DNA of 45,182 nt from an uncultured Eubacteriales bacterium (GTDB lineage: Bacteria > Bacillota > Clostridia > Monoglobales > Monoglobaceae): positions 1 through 45,182 of the forward strand of contig CATWQA010000013.1 of the NCBI GenBank assembly GCA_958352815.1, read 5' to 3'. Shown here piece by piece: positions 8,541 to 17,500 of this stretch (positions within the stretch are counted from its first letter, which is position 1; every line of letters begins with the position of its first letter). A program made the translations under genes and the position numbers. Below the pieces are notes generated by a model that was given only the letters and a program-made list of their open reading frames with translations, searched no databases and was not told the origin of the DNA.

Positions 8541-8569
8541 ATTATAAACTAAAAAATTTAGCTTGTCAA
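8541..8569 (-). promoter_or_regulatory. Restriction operon promoter with palindromic operator
   Basis: Read on the minus strand, TTGACA (8569-8564) and TATAAT (8546-8541) are both perfect consensus with 17-bp spacing. The spacer contains the palindrome CTAAA-AAA-TTTAG (8549-8561), placed where a repressor would block RNA polymerase. This is the likely operator of the Xre protein 34 bases downstream. Confidence 0.8.
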
Positions 8570-8975
8570 CTATTTTATTTAGCTATAATAAAATTATTAG
8601 AATAAACACAACAAAATCCCGTGTTTTTTCGGGATATTGATAGAAAGCGTAAAACCATTTCCCAAAGCAAAACATTTTTGTAGCAATATTACTTGGCAAA
8701 ATTTTCGTTTCAGGAGTAGTAGTGACAAAGAGAAAATTTTTCCTAAAAATACTTTCAAAACAGGTTGCTAAAACAACATTTTCTGCACTCCTTAAATGAG
8801 AATGGAAAATATGCAACAAACATATGCAAAATAGATGGATATTGAGCAGAGGGGCGGCAAATATTTTTAAAAAATTTTTCAGCAGCGTTGTTTTTTCACG
8901 CCGTTTTGGATTCCCTATATGAGGGCGCAAGAAAGAAAATTTTTCAAAAAAGGGTTTGGGAATAGCCCAAAAATC

Positions 8976-9115
8976 AAATCAATTTTGTGCGTGTGTGGCT
9001 ACACTTGCTTTGCTTGCTGTTCTTCCAAAACGGCAAGCAGGGCAAAATTGATTTTTCGCGAATGGGTACTCATTCGCTTTGCTTGCTATTCTCTCAAAAC
9101 ACAAATTTCAAGGAA
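8976..9115. repeat. Hairpin-bearing tandem repeat upstream of the recombinase
   Basis: The gene-free gap 8570-9130 holds a 12-bp perfect inverted repeat (8976-8987 with 9043-9054). It also holds two copies of a GCTTTGCTTGCTRTTCT block, about 9006-9030 and 9077-9100. Each block is preceded by a different hairpin: GTGT-ggct-ACAC, and GCGAATG-ggtact-CATTCGC at 9058-9077. It could be recombination or att DNA of the element, or a leader RNA. The part before 8976 shows only AT-rich sequence. Confidence 0.45.
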
Positions 9116-9130
9116 AGGATTAGGATAAGA

Positions 9131-9331
9131 ATGGATAAGAAAAACAAGGTAAAAATCACATCAAACAGCGTGCTTGACGGCGAACTTCCTGACATAACCA
9201 TTTCTTTTGAGGACGGCGGCACACAATACCGTTTTTGCGGCATATATGACGGCAGCCGTGCCTTGCCCGCAAAACTGCTGCAGCTTATGGAAAACGACAA
9301 AAACACTGCGAAAGGGGCTGACAAAATATAA
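9131..9331 (+). CDS. Small TnpW-like transposon protein
   Basis: This 66-residue protein starts at the ATG at 9131 behind a purine-rich AGGATAAG. Its C-terminal half, TQYRFCGIYDG followed by LPAKLLQLMEN, resembles the short TnpW family often encoded just upstream of large serine recombinases in clostridial transposons. It ends next to the recombinase reading frame. No function is established for the family. The match is by eye only, so a generic small ORF is the alternative. Confidence 0.5.
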   Translation: MDKKNKVKITSNSVLDGELPDITISFEDGGTQYRFCGIYDGSRALPAKLLQLMENDKNTAKGADKI

Positions 9332-9401
9332 AATGGACGGTATAATCAGTGTATGCAATTCTGTTTTGGCAGACTGTCCGAGTGAAAAGGAGGAACAGGA
9401 A

Positions 9402-11036
9402 TTGATAAGACAGTCTGAAAAAATAACGGCTTTATATTGCCGCCTGAGCCGTGATGATGAACTGGCGGGCGACAGCAACAGCATAGTCAATCAAAAGGCG
9501 ATTTTAAGTAAATATGCAGAGGAAAACGGTTTCAAAAATCTTTTGTTTTTTGTGGACGACGGATATTCCGGAACGAATTTCAATCGTCCTGGCTGGGGCG
9601 AACTGATTGAGAAAATTGAAAACGGCGACGTATCCACTTTGATAGTAAAGGATATGTCAAGGCTGGGCAGAGATTATCTCAAAGTCGGTTTCTACACAGA
9701 AATTCTCTTTGTTGAAAAGAATGTGCGGTTTATTGCAATCAATAACGGCATTGACAGTGCCAATCAAACTGACAGCGATTTCACTCCTTTTTTGAACATC
9801 ATTAACGAGTGGTACGCGAAAGACACAAGCAAGAAAATCAAAGCGGTTATGCGTGCAAAAGGTGAGTCGGGAAAGTATTTGTCAACCATTCCGCCGTTTG
9901 GGTATATGAAGCATCCTGACGATAAAACAAAATGGATTGTAGACGAGCCTGCGGCAGAAGTGGTAAAGAGAATTTTCAAAATGTGTCTGGACGGCTACGG
10001 ACCTTCGCAGATAGCAAAAAGGCTGGAAGCGGATAAAATCCTTACCCCTGCTTCGTATTGGCAGAGCATAGGCAGAACAACAAATCTTCCGAAATCCGAA
10101 AATCCATATCGCTGGTCAGCTGATACGATAGCAACAATGCTTGAAAAGAAAGAATATTTAGGGCATACTGTGAATTTCAAAACTTATAAGCAATCCTTTA
10201 AATCAAAAAAGAAAATGCACAATCCAGAGGACAAACAGTTGATTTTTGAAAACACGCACGAGCCTATTATCGATTTCGATACTTGGGAAAAGGTACAGGA
10301 ATTACGGAAAAATAAGCGACGACCAACGAGGACAGGAAAAAGTAATATGTTTTCCGGCATTGCCTATTGCGCCGACTGCGGACAAAAACTTTACTACTGC
10401 ACAAGCAAATATTTTGAGAGCCGGCAAGACCATTTTGTCTGTTCAACATCACGCAAGGGTAAAGAACAGTGCTCAACACATTTTATCCGTGCTGTTGTAT
10501 TGGAAAAAGGAGTGCTGGAACATCTGCGGTGTGTTATAGATTTCATAAAATGCTTTGAAAAACAATTCCGAGAAGTTATGGGCGCAAAGCAAAAATCCGA
10601 GAGTAAAAAAGAATTAAACGCAAAACGAAAATTGCTTGCAAAATCCGAAAACCGCATTGCCGAATTAGACAGACTTTTCAAAAGCATTTATGAAGATAAG
10701 GCAAACGGCGTTCTTTCAGAAAACCGCTTTCAAATGCTGGCAAGCGATTACGAAAATGAACAGGAAGAATTGCGGGAAAAAGCCGCTTCTCTTGCTGATG
10801 AAATTGCAGTGCAAGAGGAAGAAACCGATAACTTGGAACGGTTTATTTCAAAGATACATAAATATTTTGATTTGCAGGAATTAACGCCGTCCATCTTAAA
10901 TGATTTGGTGAAAAAGGTGTATGTCCATGCACCGGAATATGTTGACGGAAAACGGACGCAGCAGGTTGATATTTATTATGACTTGGTAGGATTTCTGCCG
11001 TTGTCATTGCTAAAGAAAAACAACGAAACGGCGTAG
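9402..11036 (+). CDS. Large serine recombinase (resolvase-recombinase-DUF4368)
   Basis: This site-specific recombinase of the TnpX/large serine integrase type excises and inserts an element. The resolvase domain has YCRLSRDDE with the catalytic Ser (S16), DDGYSGTNFNRPGW and VKDMSRLGRD. A recombinase domain (PPFGYMKHPDD) follows, then a zinc ribbon (YCADCG and a later Cys pair), a long coiled coil and a DUF4368-like tail (VKKVYVHAPE). The chosen TTG at 9402 has a perfect AAGGAGG 8 bases upstream; an in-frame ATG at 9333 would add 23 residues but has a poor ribosome site. The length of 544 residues is normal. No cargo such as conjugation genes is visible, so the element is small or decayed. Confidence 0.9.
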   Translation: MIRQSEKITALYCRLSRDDELAGDSNSIVNQKAILSKYAEENGFKNLLFFVDDGYSGTNFNRPGWGELIEKIENGDVSTLIVKDMSRLGRDYLKVGFYTEILFVEKNVRFIAINNGIDSANQTDSDFTPFLNIINEWYAKDTSKKIKAVMRAKGESGKYLSTIPPFGYMKHPDDKTKWIVDEPAAEVVKRIFKMCLDGYGPSQIAKRLEADKILTPASYWQSIGRTTNLPKSENPYRWSADTIATMLEKKEYLGHTVNFKTYKQSFKSKKKMHNPEDKQLIFENTHEPIIDFDTWEKVQELRKNKRRPTRTGKSNMFSGIAYCADCGQKLYYCTSKYFESRQDHFVCSTSRKGKEQCSTHFIRAVVLEKGVLEHLRCVIDFIKCFEKQFREVMGAKQKSESKKELNAKRKLLAKSENRIAELDRLFKSIYEDKANGVLSENRFQMLASDYENEQEELREKAASLADEIAVQEEETDNLERFISKIHKYFDLQELTPSILNDLVKKVYVHAPEYVDGKRTQQVDIYYDLVGFLPLSLLKKNNETA

Positions 11037-11060
11037 CGCAAGCGCTGTGCCGTTTCGTTG
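11021..11060 (+). terminator. Hairpin overlapping the recombinase 3' end
   Basis: CAACGAAACGGC (11021-11032) pairs perfectly with GCCGTTTCGTTG (11049-11060), with a further AGCG/CGCT pair in the loop. It spans the stop codon. With no T run it may work as a bidirectional terminator, or be the crossover-end palindrome of the element. Confidence 0.5.
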
Positions 11061-11085
11061 AAAAGAATATTGCTGTTTTATTAAG

Positions 11086-11111
11086 GGCGCACATTTGGCG
11101 CCGCTTTTTTT
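11086..11111 (+). terminator. T-run terminator after the recombinase
   Basis: GGCGC-acatttg-GCGCC is followed by GC and seven T. It terminates rightward transcription and abuts the stop codon of the convergent gene. Confidence 0.6.
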
Positions 11112-11809
11112 CATGTGAATAAAATTTTTAAAATTCTTTCGGGAGGCATGTTTTTAAGTCCGCAGGGATCGGGCATAACAGCGTCGTGCCACCTGAACAC
11201 GCCGCAGTCCCTGAGATATGCCGCCCCGCGGCTGCAATACGAGAATTTTCGGTACCAGTCCGGGTAAAAGCGTTTGGTGTACTCCTTAACAAGGCTGTCG
11301 GCAATTCCGACTCTGCCGCCCCGAGGCGTTACGGTTCCGCAAAGCTGAACCCCCGGCGGGCTGGAATGAAGCAGGATAATGCTGCCGTCGGCGCATCGGG
11401 CAACAGTAATATACACATGGTCAATTGAGGAAACGATATCTCCGGGCATTAGCTCAATCATCTTGGGGTGGTATTCGCCAAAGCCCATTTCGGCAAACAT
11501 TCTGCCTTGATTTTTGGCATGGGTTACATAACCTGTCTTGCCCCCTCCAAAGTAGTTGTACACCGCCCAGCCTACATATCCGCTGCAGTCAAGGCCGTTT
11601 CCGTATTCAAATTTGTGCTGCTTAAAGTCGTAGTCCGAGCCTTGGGCTTCGTAGAACTTCCTCCAGTTTGGGTTAACTCCGAGCCGTGTTCCGTCCTCGC
11701 CTGCGCCGCTGTCATCGGGGCTCCAGCCACCGCCCCAGATATACATTGTGGAGTGGGCGGGCAAAAGAGCTGTCTTCAGAAACTTGATGAGGCCTGTATT
11801 TTGGTTCAT
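11111..11809 (-). CDS. NlpC/P60-like cysteine peptidase
   Basis: This 232-residue protein carries an NlpC/P60-like core: the YIWGGGW entry motif, GLDCSGYVGWAVYN with the presumed nucleophile C75, DHVYITV with H131, and a third polar position at H148. Relatives cleave peptide or amide bonds in cell-wall material. No signal peptide or anchor is visible, so it acts inside the cell or leaves by another route. That is unusual for a wall hydrolase. The ATG at 11809 follows AAAGGCGG. It is not obviously in an operon; the rpiB terminator lies just upstream. The specific substrate is unknown. Confidence 0.7.
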   Translation of the reverse strand: MNQNTGLIKFLKTALLPAHSTMYIWGGGWSPDDSGAGEDGTRLGVNPNWRKFYEAQGSDYDFKQHKFEYGNGLDCSGYVGWAVYNYFGGGKTGYVTHAKNQGRMFAEMGFGEYHPKMIELMPGDIVSSIDHVYITVARCADGSIILLHSSPPGVQLCGTVTPRGGRVGIADSLVKEYTKRFYPDWYRKFSYCSRGAAYLRDCGVFRWHDAVMPDPCGLKNMPPERILKILFT

Positions 11810-11830
11810 GTCTAAGCCGCCTTTCGGTTA

Positions 11831-11858
11831 AAAAACGGCGGGATTTTCCTCCCGCCGT
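11831..11858 (-). terminator. Rho-independent terminator of rpiB
   Basis: On the minus strand ACGGCGGGA pairs with TCCCGCCGT around a 6-base loop and is followed by a T run, 33 bases after the rpiB stop. Confidence 0.85.
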
Positions 11859-11891
11859 ATGCTTAAAGTATATTCAGTTTTTGTGGAAATA

Positions 11892-12332
11892 TTATTGTTT
11901 ATTTTCAATCGCCATTATTTTGTCGACCCGTCTCTGATGCCTGCCGCCCAGGTGCTCCGAACTTAAATACGCCTTAACAATTTCCAGGGCGTGTCCGGGA
12001 CCTGTTATTCTCTCTCCGAGGCAGATAATCTGAGCGTCGTTGTGCTCCTTTGCCATTTTTGCAGAGAACACGTCCGTAACGTGAGCCGCCCTTATTCCCT
12101 TAACCTTGTTGGCGGCAATGCTGACCCCGATACCGGTGCCGCATATTAAAATTCCCTTGTCGCACTCGCCGTCCACAATGCTGTTTGCCACGATTTCGGC
12201 AATGTCGGGGTAATCCATGGGAACATCCTTCTGCGTGCCGTAGTCCTTGTATTCAATCCCCGACTGGTCAAAATATTCCTTAATAACGTCCTTTAATGTA
12301 ACGCCGCCGTGGTCGCTTCCTATTGCTATCAT
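11892..12332 (-). CDS. rpiB: Ribose-5-phosphate isomerase B
   Basis: This 146-residue cytosolic sugar-phosphate isomerase of the RpiB/LacAB family interconverts ribose 5-phosphate and ribulose 5-phosphate in the pentose phosphate pathway. GSDHGG (residues 5-10) binds phosphate, CGTGIGVSIAANK begins with the catalytic Cys64, and HNDAQIICLGERI completes the site. The ATG at 12332 follows AGGAGG with ideal spacing; the open frame extends 17 codons further with no support. It has its own promoter and terminator. LacA/LacB-type activity on galactose 6-phosphate cannot be fully excluded, but no lac genes are nearby. Confidence 0.93.
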   Translation of the reverse strand: MIAIGSDHGGVTLKDVIKEYFDQSGIEYKDYGTQKDVPMDYPDIAEIVANSIVDGECDKGILICGTGIGVSIAANKVKGIRAAHVTDVFSAKMAKEHNDAQIICLGERITGPGHALEIVKAYLSSEHLGGRHQRRVDKIMAIENKQ

Positions 12333-12371
12333 AACAAACCTCCTGAATATGTAATTTTTAACCGTAACCCT

Positions 12372-12400
12372 ATTATACCACATTCCTGTGCCGGTAACAA
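12372..12400 (-). promoter_or_regulatory. rpiB promoter
   Basis: On the minus strand TTGTTA (12400-12395) and TATAAT (12377-12372) have 17-bp spacing, 40 bases before the rpiB start. Confidence 0.75.
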
Positions 12401-12483
12401 CAGTTTTATAAAATTTTTGCGGGCAAAAATTAAAGCCCGGAACATTCCGGACCTTTCTCTCAAGTATGATTGCCGCCTAAGCT

Positions 12484-12741
12484 TTACATATTGGCGGAAA
12501 CGTAGCTTCCGATTTCCTCTATAGCGGTGTTTTCATCCACACCGTCGGTTATAAACCTGATGGTCTCTCCTTCCTTGGCGTTATAGCTGAGCATAATAAA
12601 CAGCTTATCTATATCTGTAACATAGTCGTTTTTTGCAACGTAGGTTCTGCACTTGTGCTGACCGGCAAGACGGATAATATCCAAGGCGGGCTTTGCAGCT
12701 AAATCATACTTGTCTGTGATAGTGTGTAAAATTTCTCTCAT
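12484..12741 (-). CDS. HPr-like protein lacking phosphorylation sites
   Basis: This 85-residue protein has the HPr fold pattern from end to end and aligns with E. coli HPr without gaps through the first 48 residues. The HPr active site (G-L-H15-x-R-P-A) reads D-L-A15-A-K17-P-A here, so the phosphoryl-accepting His is Ala. The regulatory Ser46 position is Lys. It therefore cannot act as a normal PTS phosphocarrier. It may be a regulatory paralogue, as Crh is in Bacillus, although Crh keeps Ser46. GGGAGG lies 7 bases before the ATG. A weak CCGGAA/TTCCGG hairpin with a T-rich tail follows near 12430-12450. No PTS genes are adjacent. Confidence 0.7.
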   Translation of the reverse strand: MREILHTITDKYDLAAKPALDIIRLAGQHKCRTYVAKNDYVTDIDKLFIMLSYNAKEGETIRFITDGVDENTAIEEIGSYVSANM

Positions 12742-13226
12742 GATGCTACCTCCCTTACTATCCTGCGGCAGAGATCCGCCGCATAACTGATGATTTCTCG
12801 GATTGCCTTAAGGCATATCCTCAGCGAAAGGGATTAATCACAGGTATTTTTTTACTTGTGGGCAGGGCTCGCCCCGTTTTGTCAATCCATTCCACTGCAC
12901 AACCATTAAACAACTTTTTTGTTAGAAAGTCAAGACTTAATCTCAACAATTATTTTTTGCGCTCCGAAAATATATTTGTAAAAGATTTCGGGAACCGGCG
13001 GATTAATGCCGACTAATATCCAAAATAGTTCAATGTTTTTTGTAATTTTTGCATATAATAATTAAACTGAAATTAAATTGTAATAAAATAGTAAAAACAA
13101 ATATCATGATTTTTCTGACATAACACAATGATTTTCGCATAAGAATTAAATAAGGAAATTGCAGAGACAGTCCGTTTTATTGTACAGCCCGTGTGTTAAT
13201 ATTAAATCACGAAAGGAGAGGTTACC
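12742..13226. other. AT-rich gene-free gap
   Basis: No gene of more than 40 codons with a ribosome site is present. A TGCGGC/GCCGCA hairpin (12764-12783) lies just upstream of the HPr-like gene. A TATAAT at 13054-13059 lacks a good -35. The stretch probably carries the promoters of the flanking genes; nothing else can be supported. Confidence 0.4.
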
Positions 13227-13337
13227 ATGATTGACGTAAAAAAACTGCAGGAAATGCTTTTAAAAGAGATAAAGGCAACGGAGACGGAGAAGCCTCTAAA
13301 GGACAGCGTCCGCAAGATAGTAATAAAAGCTCACTAA
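13227..13337 (+). CDS. 36-residue conserved-looking small protein
   Basis: A short reading frame starts at ATG 13227 behind a strong AAAGGAGAGG site. It encodes a charged, helix-prone peptide (MIDVKKLQEMLLKEIKA, then a Lys/Glu-rich tail) with no signal or membrane segment. Two hairpins, the second a T-run terminator, follow within 65 bases, so it looks like a complete one-gene transcription unit. I do not recognise a family. It could be a regulatory micropeptide or the remnant of a longer gene. Confidence 0.5.
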   Translation: MIDVKKLQEMLLKEIKATETEKPLKDSVRKIVIKAH

Positions 13338-13354
13338 AAACCTCCTTAAAATAT

Positions 13355-13402
13355 GAAGCCCTTTGGCTTCCCGCAGACTGCCCGCCGAGGCAGTCTGTTT
13401 TT
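13355..13402 (+). terminator. Tandem hairpin terminator
   Basis: GAAGCC-cttt-GGCTTC (13355-13370) is followed by CAGACTGCC-cgccga-GGCAGTCTG (13374-13397) and TTTTT. This is a strong terminator for the 36-residue ORF and insulates the Rhs operon. Confidence 0.85.
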
Positions 13403-13459
13403 ATGTGCAAAATCGAACAAAATTAATTAAAAATCAAACTTTTAAATTGTTTAAATTCA

Positions 13460-13468
13460 TGATATAAT
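13460..13468 (+). promoter_or_regulatory. Extended -10 promoter of the Rhs operon
   Basis: TG-A-TATAAT is a perfect extended -10 element, 38 bases before the first gene of the secreted-protein/Rhs pair. The -35 region is only T/A-rich. Confidence 0.5.
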
Positions 13469-13506
13469 TAGGATAATATCATAAATATTGAGAGGAGAGC
13501 TATGTT

Positions 13507-14589
13507 ATGAACAAAACTAAATTGATTGGGTGCCTGTGCGCCCTTTTGTGCCTTTGTGTAATCGCGGCGTACGCAGTTGAAAGCGGTGAATTATTGCCCG
13601 AATCGGAGAGCAGTGTTACGGAAACGGAAGAATTTTTTGAGGAAGAGGAGACACAGGAAGTTGAGCCCTCGGAGCAGCCGGAGGCGACAGCGGATGTTGA
13701 TTCGGAGGAGGAAATTGCCGATGAGGGTGAGGCGGAGCCTGTTCCGTCGGAAAGTACGGAGACGGAAGCTCCCACAGGCATACCGAACACGGAGGAGTAT
13801 CAGGCTGAAGAAACAGAAGCTTTGCAGAGCGGATATTCGGAAAAATTTCTGCAAATGGCGTCTGTTTTACGGGGCTCTATGGGCAACGTAGAAATGAGCG
13901 ATGTTCTGACAAGCTATATGTATTTGGGCGAAGTTTACAGCCTTACGGAAGAACAGCTTGACTATATCGCAAGTCTGATTATAACCGGGGCAAATCCTGT
14001 TGATGTTATGGATATAGCGTATTTTTGGGTTAATACCTGTGAGGACGTTTCGATTATCGGTCAAATTTATGACTTAAAGGGCATGTATGAGGGTTCCCGC
14101 TTCTGGATTGAGAATGCGTATAATAAGGCGACCGGCTGCGTTCACGGCGAGCTTGATACGGAGGGCGTGGAGTATTATCTGTCGGCAGGCTTGACCGTCG
14201 AGGACATAAGCACCGCAAACGTATTGAGCCGTAAAGGGGTCTACACCATAACCCGGATTTTGGACAGACTTCTCGAGGGGGAAAGTATAATTGACATATG
14301 CAACACCATAAACGGAACAAGTATTTCCGAGCCCGTAAGTTTTTTTGGTATAGAGCTTGAAAGCCGCGAAAACGTCAATACGGCGGCTGTGAAAAGCGAA
14401 GAGCTTGCTTCACTTGAAAACTCAAGCGTTGAAGACGCGGCGGACGAAATTATCTCCGAGCCAAACATAGGTGAAATTCTTGCGGAGAAAAGAAGCGAAA
14501 AATATGCGAACTTCACCAAGGAATTGGTTAATGCCGGGATAGTTCTCGGGTCTGTCGATGAGGATTTGGGGGTGATTTTAAGTGAATAA
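13507..14589 (+). CDS. Secreted acidic protein coupled to Rhs
   Basis: This 360-residue protein has a Sec signal peptide (residues 1-23, ending AAYA). A very acidic Glu/Ser/Thr-rich linker (about 25-105) follows, then a mainly helical domain (about 110-285) containing LTEEQLDYIASLI and ITRILDRLLEGESI, and an acidic tail. AGGAGA precedes the ATG at 13507. Its last 8 bases overlap the GTG start of the giant rhs gene, so the two are translationally coupled. I recognise no family. The coupling suggests a partner such as an export chaperone, anchor or adaptor of the Rhs shell; this is inference. Confidence 0.75.
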   Translation: MNKTKLIGCLCALLCLCVIAAYAVESGELLPESESSVTETEEFFEEEETQEVEPSEQPEATADVDSEEEIADEGEAEPVPSESTETEAPTGIPNTEEYQAEETEALQSGYSEKFLQMASVLRGSMGNVEMSDVLTSYMYLGEVYSLTEEQLDYIASLIITGANPVDVMDIAYFWVNTCEDVSIIGQIYDLKGMYEGSRFWIENAYNKATGCVHGELDTEGVEYYLSAGLTVEDISTANVLSRKGVYTITRILDRLLEGESIIDICNTINGTSISEPVSFFGIELESRENVNTAAVKSEELASLENSSVEDAADEIISEPNIGEILAEKRSEKYANFTKELVNAGIVLGSVDEDLGVILSE

Positions 14590-17500
14590 GCTGAGAATAT
14601 TTATTGCGCTGTTATTCGCGGCGGGCTTAATTTGCGTGGGCAGTACTGTTGCATATGCTTCCACCTCCGACGCTCTTTTTGAGCAATCATTGGTGAGGAA
14701 CTCTATTGAGCAATGCGGTTCTTCATATGAGGCTCCCTATGTGTCCTCGGGGGATAATGTGTCCCTGTATGACGGGAATGTTAATATAAGCGAGGTTGAC
14801 ATGAGCCTGCCGGGCAAGAACGGCATGGACGTAAATATAATACGTACCCACTACGTAAACGGAGCTCCGGGGGCGTACTTCGGAGATGATATGAGAAGCA
14901 GCTCGGTCAAAATTCTCACTTCATATGTCTATCCATATACATATACACAAAACGGGGTCAGCAAAACGGCGTATGTGGAGTTTGACTGTGAGGAGGACAT
15001 CGTAGATACCTTTCAGACAACGGCAACTCTTTTAGAAAAGAAGATAGATAGGGATGACCGAGGCGTGATATTTTATAATTACGGCGTGATAAACAGCTCG
15101 GGAATAACCATGACTCGCGTGAAAAATCAAGCTCCGGTTGCCCTGCATTACTCACTGGATGAATTATACAGACTTCGTAGCACGGGAGATATTTCAATTG
15201 GCTATGGCTGGTATATTACAATGCCTAAGGTTGTGAAGGTAAACCAAACGGAAACCTCCTCCGGCAACACTCAGAGAAATACATGTACCTTCACCAAGGA
15301 CGACGGAGAAACCCTTGACTTTAAGTTTACAAGGAGCTACTACGAGGACGAGGGCTGGAAATTGGATACTGATAACTGCACAATATCGGAGGCGGGCAGC
15401 CCGTACAGCGTGGAAATATTTGAAACTCTGCAAGCCCATAGCGCAGGATTTTCCTATGATATGAAAATAACCGACGGCGGCGGAAAGACCTACTATTTCC
15501 TTTTCTTTAATAACAATAAGGAAAAGCTACCTGTTGCCATTACGGATAGGTACGGGAATGTTATCAGATATACACAAAACAGCGATGGCAGTGTTACAAT
15601 AACTGATACCTTTGAGCGTCTTATTACCGTGTCCTCAAGCGGAATAACCGTAACAAAGGATAACAACAGCAAATCCGTTCAGTATATCCTGTCCAGAACC
15701 AACGACCCTGACAGAGATCCTGACGGCTTGCTTAATTGCTATTCAAAGTATTCCTTTAAGGTGAGGAAGTATAACGGTTCCTCCTATGAGACCACCGAAT
15801 ATATCTCCCATAAGAGCACCATAAAGTTCAATAATTGGCAGCGTAAGTACTATGATAAAATTGAAAAGATAATCTCCCCCTCAAACGCGGTGCTTGAGTA
15901 TACATATGAGGAAACGCCCACTGTTGAAAAACACGCCTCCTCTATGGGGCTGAACCATGTCTCCCATAGGGATTATCATATAACGGGTTCAAAGGCATAT
16001 GAGGACGGAGCGGAAAAGCTAACTAAAACCTATAGCTTTATTCAAGCAAGCCCTAACGGCGCATTTGTAACAAACAGAGGCAAACAGGTCACAGTTAAAG
16101 AAAGCTATGACGACGGTACTAAAAAAGACACATACTATGACTATGACCACTTGGGCAGATTGTATGAGGAATATTTCTATCAGGACAGAGTGAAACACAG
16201 TAAGCAGTATATATATTCAAAATCAAGCTTTGATTATTATAATGAGCTTTCCGCTACAACTCTCCTGAATATGCGTAAGGCATATGTTAAGGGAACAATG
16301 TCACGGTACGGCAGTAATATAATAGATGTGTCCTATAATGAGCTGAACGGCAGGAGGCAGCCTACCCGCACAGCTGAGGGCGAGCGGGAAACCCTGTGCA
16401 CCTATGATGATAATTACGGTCTGCTCCTCAGCAAAACCTACCCTAAGGACGGCGGTACAACCATAAAGGTTGAGAACACAATGACCGCTGACGGCAAGGG
16501 TATACGCACCTCGAGAACCTATGAGAATGGTGTTTCTAAGTTTTATGACTATTATACCTATAACAGCGACGGCACGGTGGCTTCCGTAACTCGGTATCCC
16601 TCCTCCGGCACCGCTGTCAAAACCGACTATACCTATACCTATAACGCCGACGGCTCCTATACCGTAAGCGAAAAGATGAACGGTGTTCAGAACGCCGACG
16701 GCGCAAACGTGAATGTTACCACCACAAAGGCATATGACTGGCTGGGTAACCTTGTTTCCGCCACAGACGGCAACGGCTATACCACATCTTATCAGTATGA
16801 CGCTCTGGGCAGGGTTAAGAAGCAAATCAACCCCGACGGAACAAGCAAAAATATAAGCTATAATGTTTCCCAAAATTCCGTCACGGTGACGGACGAAAAC
16901 GGAAACGTTACCACAAGCGACTATACGCCCCTGGGCAACCTTGATAAGATTTATTATGATAATAACTCAAACCATGTCACAGCCAAAGTAACCTATGATA
17001 ACCAAAACAGAATGATAAGCGAGAGCCTGTACAGCGAAGACGGCGCGCCGCCTACTTCTGAAAATTATACATATGATATACTGGGCAGGGTGACCTCAAA
17101 GACAACTAAATATAATACCACAACGCTGGACACCGTGAGCTACGCCTATGAATACGGCGACGGCTGGATAACCAAGGGCACAAGCGCCTTTATTGACGTG
17201 CCCGAGGGAACCACGAAAATAGAGGTAGCGTACTATTCCATGACGATGGGCGGCATGGTGAAGGTTTTAAAGAATAATAAAGTTGAGTGCCTTAAAATAG
17301 GAGCCTCATATAGGAGCATGGCGTTCGGAAGCGCCGACATAACCGGGGAGGAGCAAATAACAATAACTCAAGACGGCGGAACGGTGTACTATAGGTTCCT
17401 GACCGGGGAGGATAAGGAGAATAACATCAGCCTTCTGGGCGGCGGCGCAAGCCAAACCGTAACGGCAACATATACGGGCGATAGCTACTATGTAAAGCCT

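Noticed and set aside
8583..8930. 115-codon minus-strand frame between the restriction operon and the recombinase
   Set aside because: No ribosome site, Phe/Leu-rich low-complexity translation and no family pattern.
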